Virus record (IMG/VR): IMGVR_UViG_3300020179_000025
Coordinates: 1 to 64,000 of that record
Strand: one strand, 5' to 3'
DNA from: a virus
DNA: 64,000 bases
The notes under the pieces were generated by a model, which saw nothing but the letters and a program-made list of their open reading frames with translations, made no database searches and was not told the origin of the DNA. Below, piece after piece: positions 34,778 to 43,785 of this stretch. Numbering within the stretch: the stretch's first letter is position 1; each line of letters begins with the position of its first letter. The position numbers and the translations under genes are program-made.

Positions 34778-37636
34778 ATGCCAGTAGAAATAGTAGATAA
34801 AGACATAGAGACGTATGGAAACGTCGTTATTAAGGTTGCCAAAGAGCGCAGTCAGAGCGTCGCATATACAGCTACGGACATACTAAATAAAGTATATGAG
34901 ACAACCAAAACTGGAGAAACGGGCATAACCTCACCTATGATTATATTGCCCGGCATCCATCTGGACTCTGTAGGCACCGATAAGTATGCAAACGTAGGTC
35001 CAAGTTACAAAAAAATCATGATGGTTGGATCGTGGCCCAACTCCATAGAGGAAAAAGAGAAAAGGCTTTTTCATGGAGACTGGACGATTGAATTCAAGGA
35101 TTTGATGTCTAAAACCGGATTAAATATAAACGACGTGTACCTTACCACCTTTGTTAAGACTCACGTTCACGGTAAGAAGACGACTATTCCAAAAGATCTG
35201 ATTGAAGACTATATGCCAATGTTCAAGAAGGAGTTGGAGCTGGTTAAGCCGGATCTTCTGATCATCCTGGGCGCTAAGGTTCTCAAGGCTCTATTTGGCG
35301 CAAAAGCGACAATGGAGCAATACAAAAACAGGACACTGACGGCGGAGGAAAGTCCGCTCAGCGTAAAAACCACTGCAATAACCGACTTTTCGGCCGTGCT
35401 GCACGTTCCGGAAATGAGGGGCGGCTTGGAAATGGAACTTACCAGAATCGCTGAAGAACTGAATTCCAACACTACTCAAATCGTGGACGATGTGCACATA
35501 TCGTACACCTACTGCTATAGCTTAGATCATCTGGAGAACAGCCTCAAAACAATTGAATCAGAGTACTCCGGGTGGGTTTCTGTGGATTGCGAGTGGGGAG
35601 GCAGAAACCACGTTGACGGAGAACTCAGATGTATTCAATTCAGCTGGACTCCCGGCAAGGCCCTTGTTATCGTGTTCAATCATGCTGGCATGACTCCTAC
35701 CCAACTTGGATGCAACAAAGTTGAAGCGTGGAAGCTGATAAAGAAATTTATTGAGAATGGAAGAACCAGGTTAGTGGGCCACTTTATTAGGGCAGACTTG
35801 CCCTGGATGGTATCCAACGGAGTAGACGTCACCCTATCAGTGTTGTTTGGTTGGGATACAGCTCTTGCCGGCCATCTGCTCAATGAGAATTGGGCACAGG
35901 GTTTGGAGGTGTACACATCTAGGCATACGAAGATGGGCAGATATGAGCTGGCCTTGAATAATTGGATTAAGAATAACAAGTATGATGTTGATGTGCATAG
36001 CTACGGAGGCATACCTGACGATATTTTGTTCGAGTATGCGGCTAAAGATGCCGATGTCACGTTTAGAATATTTCAGACGCAAAATCATGAGATGAATCTT
36101 AAAGAAAATATTAAGATCAAATCTTTGTTTGAGACAGTGGTTATGCCGGCAACAATGCCTATTCTTGAGATGGAGATGACTGGTATGGGCGTCGATGTGC
36201 AAAGACTGGAACTTTTGTCTCAAAAATACTCTGAAAAACGCAGAGAGCTGGTCGACCGTCTGAAGGAAATGTTAAATTGGTCGGACTTTAATCCTGACTC
36301 TTCAATTCAAAAGGCGGCAGCGCTTTTTGGATGGATAAAGCCTGGAGCCAAGACTAATCCCCCTAGCACAGCTACTCTAAAAAGATTTGAGCCTATCAAA
36401 GCTACAAACGAAAAAAAGTGGTCGGATGTTATAAAGAACCCTGAAACAATCGAAAGCTATACACCGTCCACTGAACGTGCTGTAATCCAGGAGTTATTGC
36501 TATCTCACAAGGATGACGAATTCTTAAACACCATGCTGCTGTATACAGCTGTTTCTCAAACAGTTAAAACTTTCTGTGGATCGTTTGTGGTTGCAGAAGA
36601 TGGATCCCACTTCATAGAAGGCGGAATTCTTCCAAAGTTATGGTCGGACGGTAGAACCCATACTAAAATTAGACAGACGGTAGAAACTGGACGATATGGA
36701 CACTCTGATCCAAATATGGCCCAGCTGCCAAAGACTGCAGAAGATTTAGTAGGACGTGCTTTTAAAGATACTGGAAAGAAAATTCCATCTATAAGATCTT
36801 GCTTCCGTGCAGATCCAGGCTGGGCATTATTGGATTGCGATTGGGTTCAAGCTGAGCTGTTCGTCATGGCTTGGCTTAGCAAAGATGGAAATATGCAACA
36901 AAAGTTAAACGATCCAGGCTCGGACTTCCACTCTGAAGTTGCTATAGACATGTTTCGTTTGCCAAAGCCACCGGCGGACTATTCAAAGGGACTTAAGGAG
37001 TGGCTAAAAGAATCAGGTAACGGAAAGTATAGAACCATTGCGAAAACTATTACATTTGGAATTGCGTATGGTCGTGGTGCAGCTGCAATTCGTCAAGCAG
37101 TATATATGGAAGGAATTAATATCACAGTGGAGGAGGCTCAAGACTCTGTTGACAAGTTTAAAGAGACTTTTCCAAACCTTGCATATTGGTTAGAGCTGCA
37201 ACAGGCTTGCGTAGGCGATAATACGCAAGGATATGTAGAAAATGGCTTTGGCCGTAAAAGAAGGTTTGACAAAACCAAAGACAAAGAGCTCATATCGCAT
37301 CAAAAGAGACAGGCTATGAACGCGCCCATTCAGGGAACTGTTGGCGACTTAATGTCGTTGGCCTTGGTCAATTTGTTCTTAATCAGAAATGAAGAAAGGC
37401 CGCATCTCAAATATAAGATAATCATGAGCGTTCACGACCAAGTTATAGTAACTTGCCCAGTAAGTCAGGTAGAAGAAACTTTAGAAGTAATAAAAATCGC
37501 AATGTGCGATAGGTGCAGAATTCCAGGAAATGATCTTCTGCTAAATATAGATCCAGAAGTATGCATTCGATGGGGAGAGCCCTTGACAGATGAAGATGTA
37601 ACACAGTATCCTGTTTTATCCAAGTACAAAAAGTAA
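34778..37636 (+). CDS. DNA polymerase I-type with N-terminal uracil-DNA-glycosylase-like domain
   Basis: This 952-aa replicative polymerase has three domains. Residues about 60-240 look like a family 4/5-type UDG fold (IMMVGSWPNSIEEKE, VYLTTFVKTH, LELVKPDLLIILGAK). Then a 3'-5' exonuclease with VSVDCEWGG (D270, E272) and YAAKDADVT. Then a PolA palm and fingers: motif A LLDCDWVQAE (D686), motif B TIAKTITFGIAYGRG, motif C MSVHDQVIV (D887, with Q where most PolA have E). No 5'-3' exonuclease is seen. ATG 34778 has GGAG upstream and is preferred over GTG 34772. Polymerases with such a UDG-like head are known from some large phages (SPO1 type, from memory). Confidence 0.85.
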   Translation: MPVEIVDKDIETYGNVVIKVAKERSQSVAYTATDILNKVYETTKTGETGITSPMIILPGIHLDSVGTDKYANVGPSYKKIMMVGSWPNSIEEKEKRLFHGDWTIEFKDLMSKTGLNINDVYLTTFVKTHVHGKKTTIPKDLIEDYMPMFKKELELVKPDLLIILGAKVLKALFGAKATMEQYKNRTLTAEESPLSVKTTAITDFSAVLHVPEMRGGLEMELTRIAEELNSNTTQIVDDVHISYTYCYSLDHLENSLKTIESEYSGWVSVDCEWGGRNHVDGELRCIQFSWTPGKALVIVFNHAGMTPTQLGCNKVEAWKLIKKFIENGRTRLVGHFIRADLPWMVSNGVDVTLSVLFGWDTALAGHLLNENWAQGLEVYTSRHTKMGRYELALNNWIKNNKYDVDVHSYGGIPDDILFEYAAKDADVTFRIFQTQNHEMNLKENIKIKSLFETVVMPATMPILEMEMTGMGVDVQRLELLSQKYSEKRRELVDRLKEMLNWSDFNPDSSIQKAAALFGWIKPGAKTNPPSTATLKRFEPIKATNEKKWSDVIKNPETIESYTPSTERAVIQELLLSHKDDEFLNTMLLYTAVSQTVKTFCGSFVVAEDGSHFIEGGILPKLWSDGRTHTKIRQTVETGRYGHSDPNMAQLPKTAEDLVGRAFKDTGKKIPSIRSCFRADPGWALLDCDWVQAELFVMAWLSKDGNMQQKLNDPGSDFHSEVAIDMFRLPKPPADYSKGLKEWLKESGNGKYRTIAKTITFGIAYGRGAAAIRQAVYMEGINITVEEAQDSVDKFKETFPNLAYWLELQQACVGDNTQGYVENGFGRKRRFDKTKDKELISHQKRQAMNAPIQGTVGDLMSLALVNLFLIRNEERPHLKYKIIMSVHDQVIVTCPVSQVEETLEVIKIAMCDRCRIPGNDLLLNIDPEVCIRWGEPLTDEDVTQYPVLSKYKK

Positions 37637-37685
37637 TAAACAACAACACACAACTCTAACAAACGCAAAAGGAAATACAATTATT

Positions 37686-39134
37686 ATGGCATTTAATTTT
37701 AACAAAGCAATTTACGAAGACAGCAAAAACAACGTAGTATCCCGCAGTTCAGACTACCAAAAAATATTTAATGATGATGCGCCCTCCATGGGCTACATCT
37801 CGAGCAAAGCTCCATGCGAGTTTATTCTGGTGCCTCCCCATGCAAGCTATGGAGCAAGCGCCGCCATGACTAGCGGTGGATTTCGACAGGATTCTACCAG
37901 AGGTGTGGTACCTACTCTGGGCCAATACGGCATTGACTGGGTCATGGTCTATCGCAAAGTTGGCAATGATCCGGACTACAAAAAACGTAAGGACATTCTT
38001 GCCATCAATATGATGGAAGGACCGGACGGGATGACTGTTCAAACCGAGCGTGACTGGGGCAAGGGCTACATGAGTCCGATGTACAAATTACGTGAGTTCC
38101 TCTGGCGCACCGGAGGTGGCCACAAGTACAATAAAGCTCTGCGTCGTTCTGAGCCTACGATCAACGTTGATACCAGCACCGCCAAATACAAGAGGGCCCA
38201 CGAGTTGGTTCCGGTTGATGGCAATGACCTTAATTCTCCGCTGAGCAAGGGTGTTCGCACCATGTTTCTGCAAGGATTTATGGTCAATAACGCTGGCATC
38301 AATTACACGGTCGACGAAGAAGGACAGCCCTGCTGGCCGCGTCACAAGATTCTGATGATTAATCAAATTTCTGCAATTAAGTCTCGTGAAGATGCAAGAA
38401 CCAAAGAAGGTTTTTATGATGTTTGGTTTGAGCGTGCTGATGGAATTAACATGGATCCAGAGTACATCATTGATCATTTTGGCGATGTTTCTCAGAGTGA
38501 GACGGCCCAGACAAACTGGGAGGCAGGATTCCGTCACTCAGATTTTGCCGTAAAGCAAAAACTAGTGACATTCTCCTCCTATCCATCTGGTCCTGCAGGT
38601 ATAGCCACCTATACCTGTGCCGTCCAGAATCTTTCGGATCGCTTTGGGGAGCAATATGTGCTGCCTGACGAGGTTCTGAAGAAGGTTCGTCCGTTCAGTG
38701 ATTATATCTTGGAGAACAACGAGAAGCTGCAAATTCAATGGCTGCTTGAGCTGTTCCCTGGAGATGAGTGGGCTTTTATCGAAGCTGGCATTATCCAAGA
38801 CGGTAGCAACAGTGTGGCAATGGGAGGCTTTTCCGTTCCTACACCAGCACCTACTCCTGTTACGGTAATTTCAACTCCGGTTGTACAGCCTGCTGTACAG
38901 CCCCCTGTCGCACGAGCTCCTATGTTTACAACTAAGCCGCCATACACTACCCCTGAATCTGTATCATCTGTGACAAAGCCAAAGGCACCGCCTATTCCGG
39001 TGGCGCCTGTTGCTAATTCGGCTCCTACAGTTCCCCCGGTGGCGGCGCCAGTTAATCTGTCGGCTGGAGGTCCAGATTTATCATCACAGATGAAAGCGTT
39101 AATGTCCAAATTACAAAACAACGTTAATAAGTGA
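37686..39134 (+). CDS. Probable single-stranded-DNA-binding replication protein
   Basis: This 482-aa protein lies between the polymerase and the RecA-like gene, where phages often keep the ssDNA-binding protein. A globular N-terminal region of about 370 residues is followed by a long Pro/Val/Ala-rich linker (about 383-455) and a short helical tail (SSQMKALMSKLQNN). A flexible linker plus C-terminal tail is typical of ssDNA-binding proteins, although here the tail is not strongly acidic. No OB-fold motif can be shown by eye, and size is larger than gp32. Function inferred mainly from position. Confidence 0.45.
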   Translation: MAFNFNKAIYEDSKNNVVSRSSDYQKIFNDDAPSMGYISSKAPCEFILVPPHASYGASAAMTSGGFRQDSTRGVVPTLGQYGIDWVMVYRKVGNDPDYKKRKDILAINMMEGPDGMTVQTERDWGKGYMSPMYKLREFLWRTGGGHKYNKALRRSEPTINVDTSTAKYKRAHELVPVDGNDLNSPLSKGVRTMFLQGFMVNNAGINYTVDEEGQPCWPRHKILMINQISAIKSREDARTKEGFYDVWFERADGINMDPEYIIDHFGDVSQSETAQTNWEAGFRHSDFAVKQKLVTFSSYPSGPAGIATYTCAVQNLSDRFGEQYVLPDEVLKKVRPFSDYILENNEKLQIQWLLELFPGDEWAFIEAGIIQDGSNSVAMGGFSVPTPAPTPVTVISTPVVQPAVQPPVARAPMFTTKPPYTTPESVSSVTKPKAPPIPVAPVANSAPTVPPVAAPVNLSAGGPDLSSQMKALMSKLQNNVNK

Positions 39135-39142
39135 ATACAACA

Positions 39143-40381
39143 ATGTCAAAGAAAAAGAAAGACGAAATCATTAATAACAATTCAGAACTTGATGCTGGAA
39201 TCAGCGCCCTCATGGCTCACGCCATGAGGGCCTCTGGCAATCAGGTTTGTCTCGCATCCGATCTGGCGGACAGAATATGGGGGCTTCCCTGTGATTATTT
39301 GTCCTACAGGTGGCTGGCAGATAATACCTGCTATCAAATGAGTAGAATTATTGGAGTTGCAGGAATGAAAGAATCCTGTAAGTCGGCATTTGCTATGACC
39401 TTGGCAAAGCTATGGATGGATTTCGGAGGACTTTGCGTTTATGTGGACACTGAAAACAAGAAATCTGCCACTTTGTACAAAGCTGTTGTTGGAGCTGTAA
39501 ACACTAAAAAGACCTTGGAATATCCTGCCTTCTCCACCGAGCAATGGCAAGAGCAAATTCTTGGATCGCTTAGGTTTGCATCAGAAGATCCAGCTATGCA
39601 TGATAGACCGGTCATGTTTATTATCGACTCCCTTGGCGGCGTAGATACCAAGGAGACGGATGCCAGAATTGAAAAAGAAGGTGGTATCAATCCTCGCAAT
39701 ACCGGCGGCATGATTAAGTGCAAGTCGCATAACGAATTCTTTAGACACGTTAACAAGCATTTATACATGAAGCCATACGCATTGGTGTACATCAACCACC
39801 TTTCAGATGACCCCAATAGTCCCATTCAAGGTGCTAAGAGAAAGCCTGGCGGCACTGGACAAGACTACCATGCAGTGCTTGATTTGTGGTTTTCTGTCGT
39901 AAAGGGAACTCCAGTGTTCAAGGCTACTCGTGGCTTTACAGAAAAGATTTTGAAGATCACGGTAAACAAGAATTCTATGGGTGCTAGCAAACGTAACATC
40001 GAAATTCCTTATCGCTGGAAGGGCGACGAAGGAGGGCAAATCAGCGAATGCTGGTTTGACTGGGATGCAGCCACGGCAATGCTGCTTACTGACGACAGTC
40101 CAACAGGGGTTAAAGGCCGCTTAAAGGATATAGTCAACGTAACGGTCAATAGCAATAAGTACAGCTGCAAAGAACTGGGATTGGTCGCCGTGAGTGACTC
40201 AGAGATGGGCGAGGCCATACGTAATAATGTCGAATTGCGAGAAAGACTCTCAGATGCCCTGGGAATAAATAGAATGAAGGTTTGGCCAGGGTTAAAGTTA
40301 GAAAATAAATATGTATATGAGAAGACGTCATACTCCATAAGCAATCAGCCAATTGAACAAAAGCAAGAGGTTGGAGAATGA
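39143..40381 (+). CDS. RecA/UvsX-like recombinase with altered P-loop
   Basis: This 412-aa protein belongs to the RecA fold. The Walker A position reads GMKESCKS (74-81): Cys79 stands where Gly is usual in GxxxxGK[ST]. Walker B is VMFIIDSLGG. Further UvsX/RecA-like elements are VYVDTENKK and ALVYINHLSD, with an FKATRGFTEK core segment. The C-terminal 60 residues are charged. ATG 39143 is preferred; a GTG at 39131 overlaps the previous stop. It would promote strand exchange for recombination-dependent replication. The Cys could weaken ATP binding or be tolerated. Confidence 0.78.
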   Translation: MSKKKKDEIINNNSELDAGISALMAHAMRASGNQVCLASDLADRIWGLPCDYLSYRWLADNTCYQMSRIIGVAGMKESCKSAFAMTLAKLWMDFGGLCVYVDTENKKSATLYKAVVGAVNTKKTLEYPAFSTEQWQEQILGSLRFASEDPAMHDRPVMFIIDSLGGVDTKETDARIEKEGGINPRNTGGMIKCKSHNEFFRHVNKHLYMKPYALVYINHLSDDPNSPIQGAKRKPGGTGQDYHAVLDLWFSVVKGTPVFKATRGFTEKILKITVNKNSMGASKRNIEIPYRWKGDEGGQISECWFDWDAATAMLLTDDSPTGVKGRLKDIVNVTVNSNKYSCKELGLVAVSDSEMGEAIRNNVELRERLSDALGINRMKVWPGLKLENKYVYEKTSYSISNQPIEQKQEVGE

Positions 40382-40899
40382 AAGAACGTCAAGAATCAGA
40401 GTTTTTTGATAGCCTTTCAAATTTTTATGAAAAACAAGAGATAAATCGTCAAAGCGCATATGAAAACAAAATTTGCAAAAAGCTGATAGCGAAGCTTTTT
40501 GATCAAAGCAGTCCTGAATTTGACGTTTGGAGGGAGCGGCTAGAGGCGAGCAGTGAGCCTCTAGCCGAGCTCCAGGATCTGTTTGGACAGTTCTGGATAA
40601 CTACTCACAGGCTACAGGACTGGAGTATAAATGATTTGCTAAAGTCTCCAACAAAATTAGACCGGCATCCGCTTTGGAAAGAATTTGCCAAAAAGGTTGC
40701 TGTATGTCAAAAGGGGCAAATCGCTGCCATGATATTTTATAATTCAGTAATAGGTCAGGATATGGTTATACATACCGGAATATCTACTCGCATGCCTGAT
40801 GGCTATTTTAGATTAGTACGATCTTCGTCTTCAGGAGATGGAGGGGTTGCTATAGACACTTTAGAAGGGTTTCTGAAGATGATTGCAGGAAATAAATGA
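40378..40899 (+). CDS. Unknown protein in replication operon
   Basis: This is a 173-aa protein starting on the ATGA overlap with the RecA-like gene, with a charged helical N-terminus and no recognised domain. FWITTHRLQDWSINDLL lies near residue 72. Overlaps both neighbours by four bases, so it is expressed with them. Could be a recombination mediator or loader by position, but no motif supports that. Confidence 0.5.
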   Translation: MKERQESEFFDSLSNFYEKQEINRQSAYENKICKKLIAKLFDQSSPEFDVWRERLEASSEPLAELQDLFGQFWITTHRLQDWSINDLLKSPTKLDRHPLWKEFAKKVAVCQKGQIAAMIFYNSVIGQDMVIHTGISTRMPDGYFRLVRSSSSGDGGVAIDTLEGFLKMIAGNK

Positions 40900-41267
40900 A
40901 ATATAAAACACTTTTAGAGTATGAAGTTGTAAGTAAACTAAAAGAAGAATTACCAAAAATTTACCAAGGAATGTGGCTTCTAGATTTGGATAAGAGGGCA
41001 GAAAAACATTTGCTCGGACCTTTTGATACCGTAGCCGAGGCCCACGACAACAGGGATTACATCTGGAGCTATGGAGATAGATATGGCAGGTATCTGTGGC
41101 TAGTCAATAAAGTTGCTGCTAATGTACTTAAACACAATGCCGATAAGGTACAACATATAGAGGTGGCTATAGATACACTTCCACTTGAAGTTATTGGATT
41201 TAAATTAAAAGTAAAAGGATTGGATGAATGGGTAAGGGCTCCATGTAAAAGAAGGATAAAGAAATGA
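40896..41267 (+). CDS. Small protein, unknown
   Basis: This is a 123-aa protein with ATGA overlaps at both ends, a Trp/Tyr-rich central stretch (YIWSYGDRYGRYLWL) and a basic C-terminus (CKRRIKK). No family recognised. The basic end might bind nucleic acid. Confidence 0.5.
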   Translation: MKYKTLLEYEVVSKLKEELPKIYQGMWLLDLDKRAEKHLLGPFDTVAEAHDNRDYIWSYGDRYGRYLWLVNKVAANVLKHNADKVQHIEVAIDTLPLEVIGFKLKVKGLDEWVRAPCKRRIKK

Positions 41268-41767
41268 TTAATGATAAGCCTGAAAGAATGCCGTTAAAAG
41301 ATACCCTAAAATTCACCATACAGATAGCGATAACGGATGCCTCTATATTTAATCACTACATACTTAAGGAATATGCTCCTAGATGTCAGGGGCCGTTAGC
41401 AATAAGCAAAAGCCCAGCTAAACACACGTTAGAAAATTGCCTGTATGATGAGATATGTGGCTGGCTAGACGCACCATCTATTACTGGCATATCAATCTTA
41501 GACATACAAGCAAGTTCTTCTGCATTTAAAAATGAAATTTTGAATAATGACCCTAAAATCTACTTTCGTGAAATAGTGGATTTATTGTATGATATATGTA
41601 AACTTCAAGTTTCTGGTAAACAAGAAAGCTCTAATATACTGGTCGACAAAGTTAGATTTGAGCATATAAAGGAAAAGTGTAAAACAATCCTAAAGAATGT
41701 TGACAGGGTTGAATTTAATGGCACAGAACCCGCTAAAATATCAAAACAAATGGGTTCTAGCCTATGA
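41264..41767 (+). CDS. Unknown protein
   Basis: This is a 167-aa helical protein with no recognised motif. It starts on an ATGA overlap and overlaps the next gene by about 50 bases. The codon pattern fits the surrounding genes. Confidence 0.5.
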   Translation: MINDKPERMPLKDTLKFTIQIAITDASIFNHYILKEYAPRCQGPLAISKSPAKHTLENCLYDEICGWLDAPSITGISILDIQASSSAFKNEILNNDPKIYFREIVDLLYDICKLQVSGKQESSNILVDKVRFEHIKEKCKTILKNVDRVEFNGTEPAKISKQMGSSL

Positions 41768-41933
41768 GCAAAATGGCTTTCTAGTAGATTACCTTCGACA
41801 TCCTGAGTTTATATTTGAAAACATGGAATTGGCATATGAAAGAAAATCAGATGCCGTTATTTTATTAAATAAGGTGTACCCTAATTTAACTACAGATAAA
41901 ATATTTGTCGCACCATTAAGAGACTTTTTGTAG
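41718..41933 (+). CDS. Small protein, unknown
   Basis: This 71-aa protein starts at ATG 41718, which has an AGGG upstream; an earlier ATG at 41697 (78 aa) is possible. Aromatic and acidic, no family recognised. The stop overlaps the next GTG start (TAGTG), supporting that it is translated. Confidence 0.45.
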   Translation: MAQNPLKYQNKWVLAYEQNGFLVDYLRHPEFIFENMELAYERKSDAVILLNKVYPNLTTDKIFVAPLRDFL

Positions 41934-42412
41934 TGACAAAATACATCATATACATACCGGACTCAGACTCAATAATGATGGATGGAAAAGAGCCATATGT
42001 AGACACTGAAAAAGAAGTTAAAAGAGTCATAGTGGAAGAAACTGTACATAAAAAGGCAATGTATGAGCCTAAGCCAGTATCGTTTTTGAAGACCTGGGCT
42101 AAAAAGCAACAGGAAAAAGAACAAAAGCAAAAATCAAAACCCTACAAATTTTCTCCAACTTTTACAGAAATAAAGTATATAAAACCTGCAAGGCAAAAAA
42201 GATTTTTGCTGGTGGTTGGTGTAGAAGGGATAAAAAATAGCGGAACGCTAGTAAAAGACTTTGACATCTTAGAAGATGCTGCTAGACTGGCCAATAAGTC
42301 AATCAAAGGATTAATCAAAGAGTTTCCTCAATTTGGATATTATATCTATGACACAAAACTTGAAACCTATGTCCTCGAAATCTCAGGATCAAATGAATCC
42401 GTCGCAAAATAA
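41933..42412 (+). CDS. Unknown protein
   Basis: This is a 159-aa protein starting at GTG in a TAGTG overlap. It has a central Lys/Gln/Glu-rich stretch (about residues 57-75) and a C-terminal alpha/beta part (LLVVGVEGIK ... GYYIYDTKLETYVLEI). No family recognised. Confidence 0.5.
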   Translation: MTKYIIYIPDSDSIMMDGKEPYVDTEKEVKRVIVEETVHKKAMYEPKPVSFLKTWAKKQQEKEQKQKSKPYKFSPTFTEIKYIKPARQKRFLLVVGVEGIKNSGTLVKDFDILEDAARLANKSIKGLIKEFPQFGYYIYDTKLETYVLEISGSNESVAK

Positions 42413-42851
42413 AATCTTAGATCTTGGTAAAGGAAATGGCAGAATGGCTGGATCCCCTTTAAAGAACATGCTCAAGGAAAGCGATTTCCACAACTCTGAA
42501 GTAAATAAAAACGAAACAATTGATAGGCAGTGGCTTTTAAACCTCCACAGGGAGCTAACCGAAGAGGCTAGATCTTTGTCGGAACGTAAAAACCACGATT
42601 ACAGTGGCGGGAAAGACTCCACCCACCCCTTCCTAAACTTTACCAGATGCGAATCTATGGGGGTTTGTGCAACAGAGGCTGGTATCATGGTCCGGCTTAC
42701 CGACAAGATGTCCCGGCTATCCACGTTCATCACTACGGGGTCTTTTAAAGTTAAAGACGAGGCTCTTAGAGATACTATTCTTGATGTAATTAACTATGTT
42801 ATTATTTTATATGCTTATATTCAAAGCAAAAAAATAATAAAAAATGATTAA
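42393..42851 (+). CDS. MazG-like/DUF1599-type all-alpha protein
   Basis: This 152-aa protein contains RKNHDYSGG, then PFLNFTRCE, MVRLTDKMSR and DTILDVINYVIILY. This set matches the DUF1599 / nucleotide-modification-associated group of phage all-alpha proteins, related to MazG-type NTP pyrophosphatases. These act on nucleotides; the conserved Asp, Lys and Glu-like positions are present. ATG 42393 with AGGA four bases upstream is chosen, overlapping the previous gene by 20 bases; ATGs at 42333 and 42369 are also in frame. With the RNR it would shape the dNTP pool; exact substrate unknown. Confidence 0.65.
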   Translation: MNPSQNKILDLGKGNGRMAGSPLKNMLKESDFHNSEVNKNETIDRQWLLNLHRELTEEARSLSERKNHDYSGGKDSTHPFLNFTRCESMGVCATEAGIMVRLTDKMSRLSTFITTGSFKVKDEALRDTILDVINYVIILYAYIQSKKIIKND

Positions 42852-42874
42852 ACGAGACCTTTGGCTTAAGGAGT

Positions 42875-43069
42875 ATGACGATCTTGCGTAATATAACTGT
42901 AAAAATAAAGACAATAAAACAAATAAACAATAATGTTGACTCAGTGGATCAGCAGCTGAATAATCATATTAAAGTAGTCTCACTTTTAAATTCTAATCAA
43001 TATTTAAAAATTACAACTCAACAACTATTAGAATTTAAAGATGAAGAATTAAATAATATCTGTCGTTAA
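42875..43069 (+). CDS. Small basic protein, unknown
   Basis: This is a 64-aa ORF, Asn/Lys/Ile-rich and helical. AAGGAG lies only one or two bases before ATG 42875, too close; a TTG at 42884 has ideal spacing and could be the true start. The A+T content is higher than in neighbours. No family recognised. Confidence 0.4.
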   Translation: MTILRNITVKIKTIKQINNNVDSVDQQLNNHIKVVSLLNSNQYLKITTQQLLEFKDEELNNICR

Positions 43070-43132
43070 AACGGCTTAAACACTAATAAGCATTAATACA
43101 TTTTTAAAAAATTGATAAAAAGATATTTAATC

Positions 43133-43714
43133 ATGAGCGATACTCTAGAGTTTGTGGTCGTCGGTCTCAATTCAATTGGTAGAACCCTGGCAGGACTTTT
43201 TTCTGTAAGCAACTTAGGTACAGTAACTTTAATTGATGATAAAAAGGTTTCAGCTAAATGCCTAGCTTCTGGCTATTTAGAAATAGATATCGGACAGTAC
43301 CGCACAGATGCTACCGCAGATGCTATTAAAGAGATAAACCCCCAGGCAAAGATTAATAAACTTATGAGATTAGACGAGTCAGCAATTCAAACGTTGACTT
43401 CAAAGATTAGCGGTAATACAGTCATGCTGTGTTGCGACTCCATGAGTGATAAGTCCAGGCTACACATATGCACAGAAATGAGAAATGCCTGTCTGGCAAT
43501 ATATTTCTTTGGATTTGATGAAGATGGCAGCGATTGCAGTATTACTCGTATTGTCCCAGGAAACGATAATTTAGAAAAAACATTAGAAAACATTCCTGCA
43601 GGCAAGGAGAGTCTTGAAAAAGGTAGGTTTGCTGCAGCAAAAGCTTTTGCCTCAACTGTTTTCTTGCAAAAGCTTGAAGATACGAGTTCTAATTTTTCAC
43701 TAGAGAAGACTTAA
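43133..43714 (+). CDS. E1/ThiF-like Rossmann protein, probably degenerate
   Basis: This 193-aa protein resembles the HesA/MoeB/ThiF (E1-like) fold: FVVVGLNSIGRTLAGL (Gly-rich loop, with N-S for the usual G-G), VTLIDDKKVSAK, DIGQYRTDATADAIKEINPQAK, and VMLCCDSMSDKSRL. The order matches the family. The N-x-x-R-Q adenylate-binding segment is replaced (KCLASGYL) and the Lys of DIGxxK is Arg/Thr, so adenylation may be lost. ATG 43133 is chosen over TTG 43112. E1-like proteins act in ubiquitin-like conjugation and sulfur carrier activation; a binding or decoy role is possible here. Confidence 0.55.
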   Translation: MSDTLEFVVVGLNSIGRTLAGLFSVSNLGTVTLIDDKKVSAKCLASGYLEIDIGQYRTDATADAIKEINPQAKINKLMRLDESAIQTLTSKISGNTVMLCCDSMSDKSRLHICTEMRNACLAIYFFGFDEDGSDCSITRIVPGNDNLEKTLENIPAGKESLEKGRFAAAKAFASTVFLQKLEDTSSNFSLEKT

Positions 43715-43740
43715 AATGCAGCATGAATTAGAGAGTAGGA

Positions 43741-43762
43741 TAGAGATGACTCTACTTTTTTC
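43741..43762 (+). terminator. Weak intrinsic terminator candidate
   Basis: TAGAG, loop ATGA, CTCTA (43741-43754), then a T-run, 31 bases before the tail fibre start. Alternative pairing of TTAGAG/AGTAG with CTACT/CTCTAA (43728-43767) is also possible. It would separate the replication operon from the fibre. Confidence 0.35.
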
Positions 43763-43785
43763 TCTAAATTAGGTAAAATAGTTTT

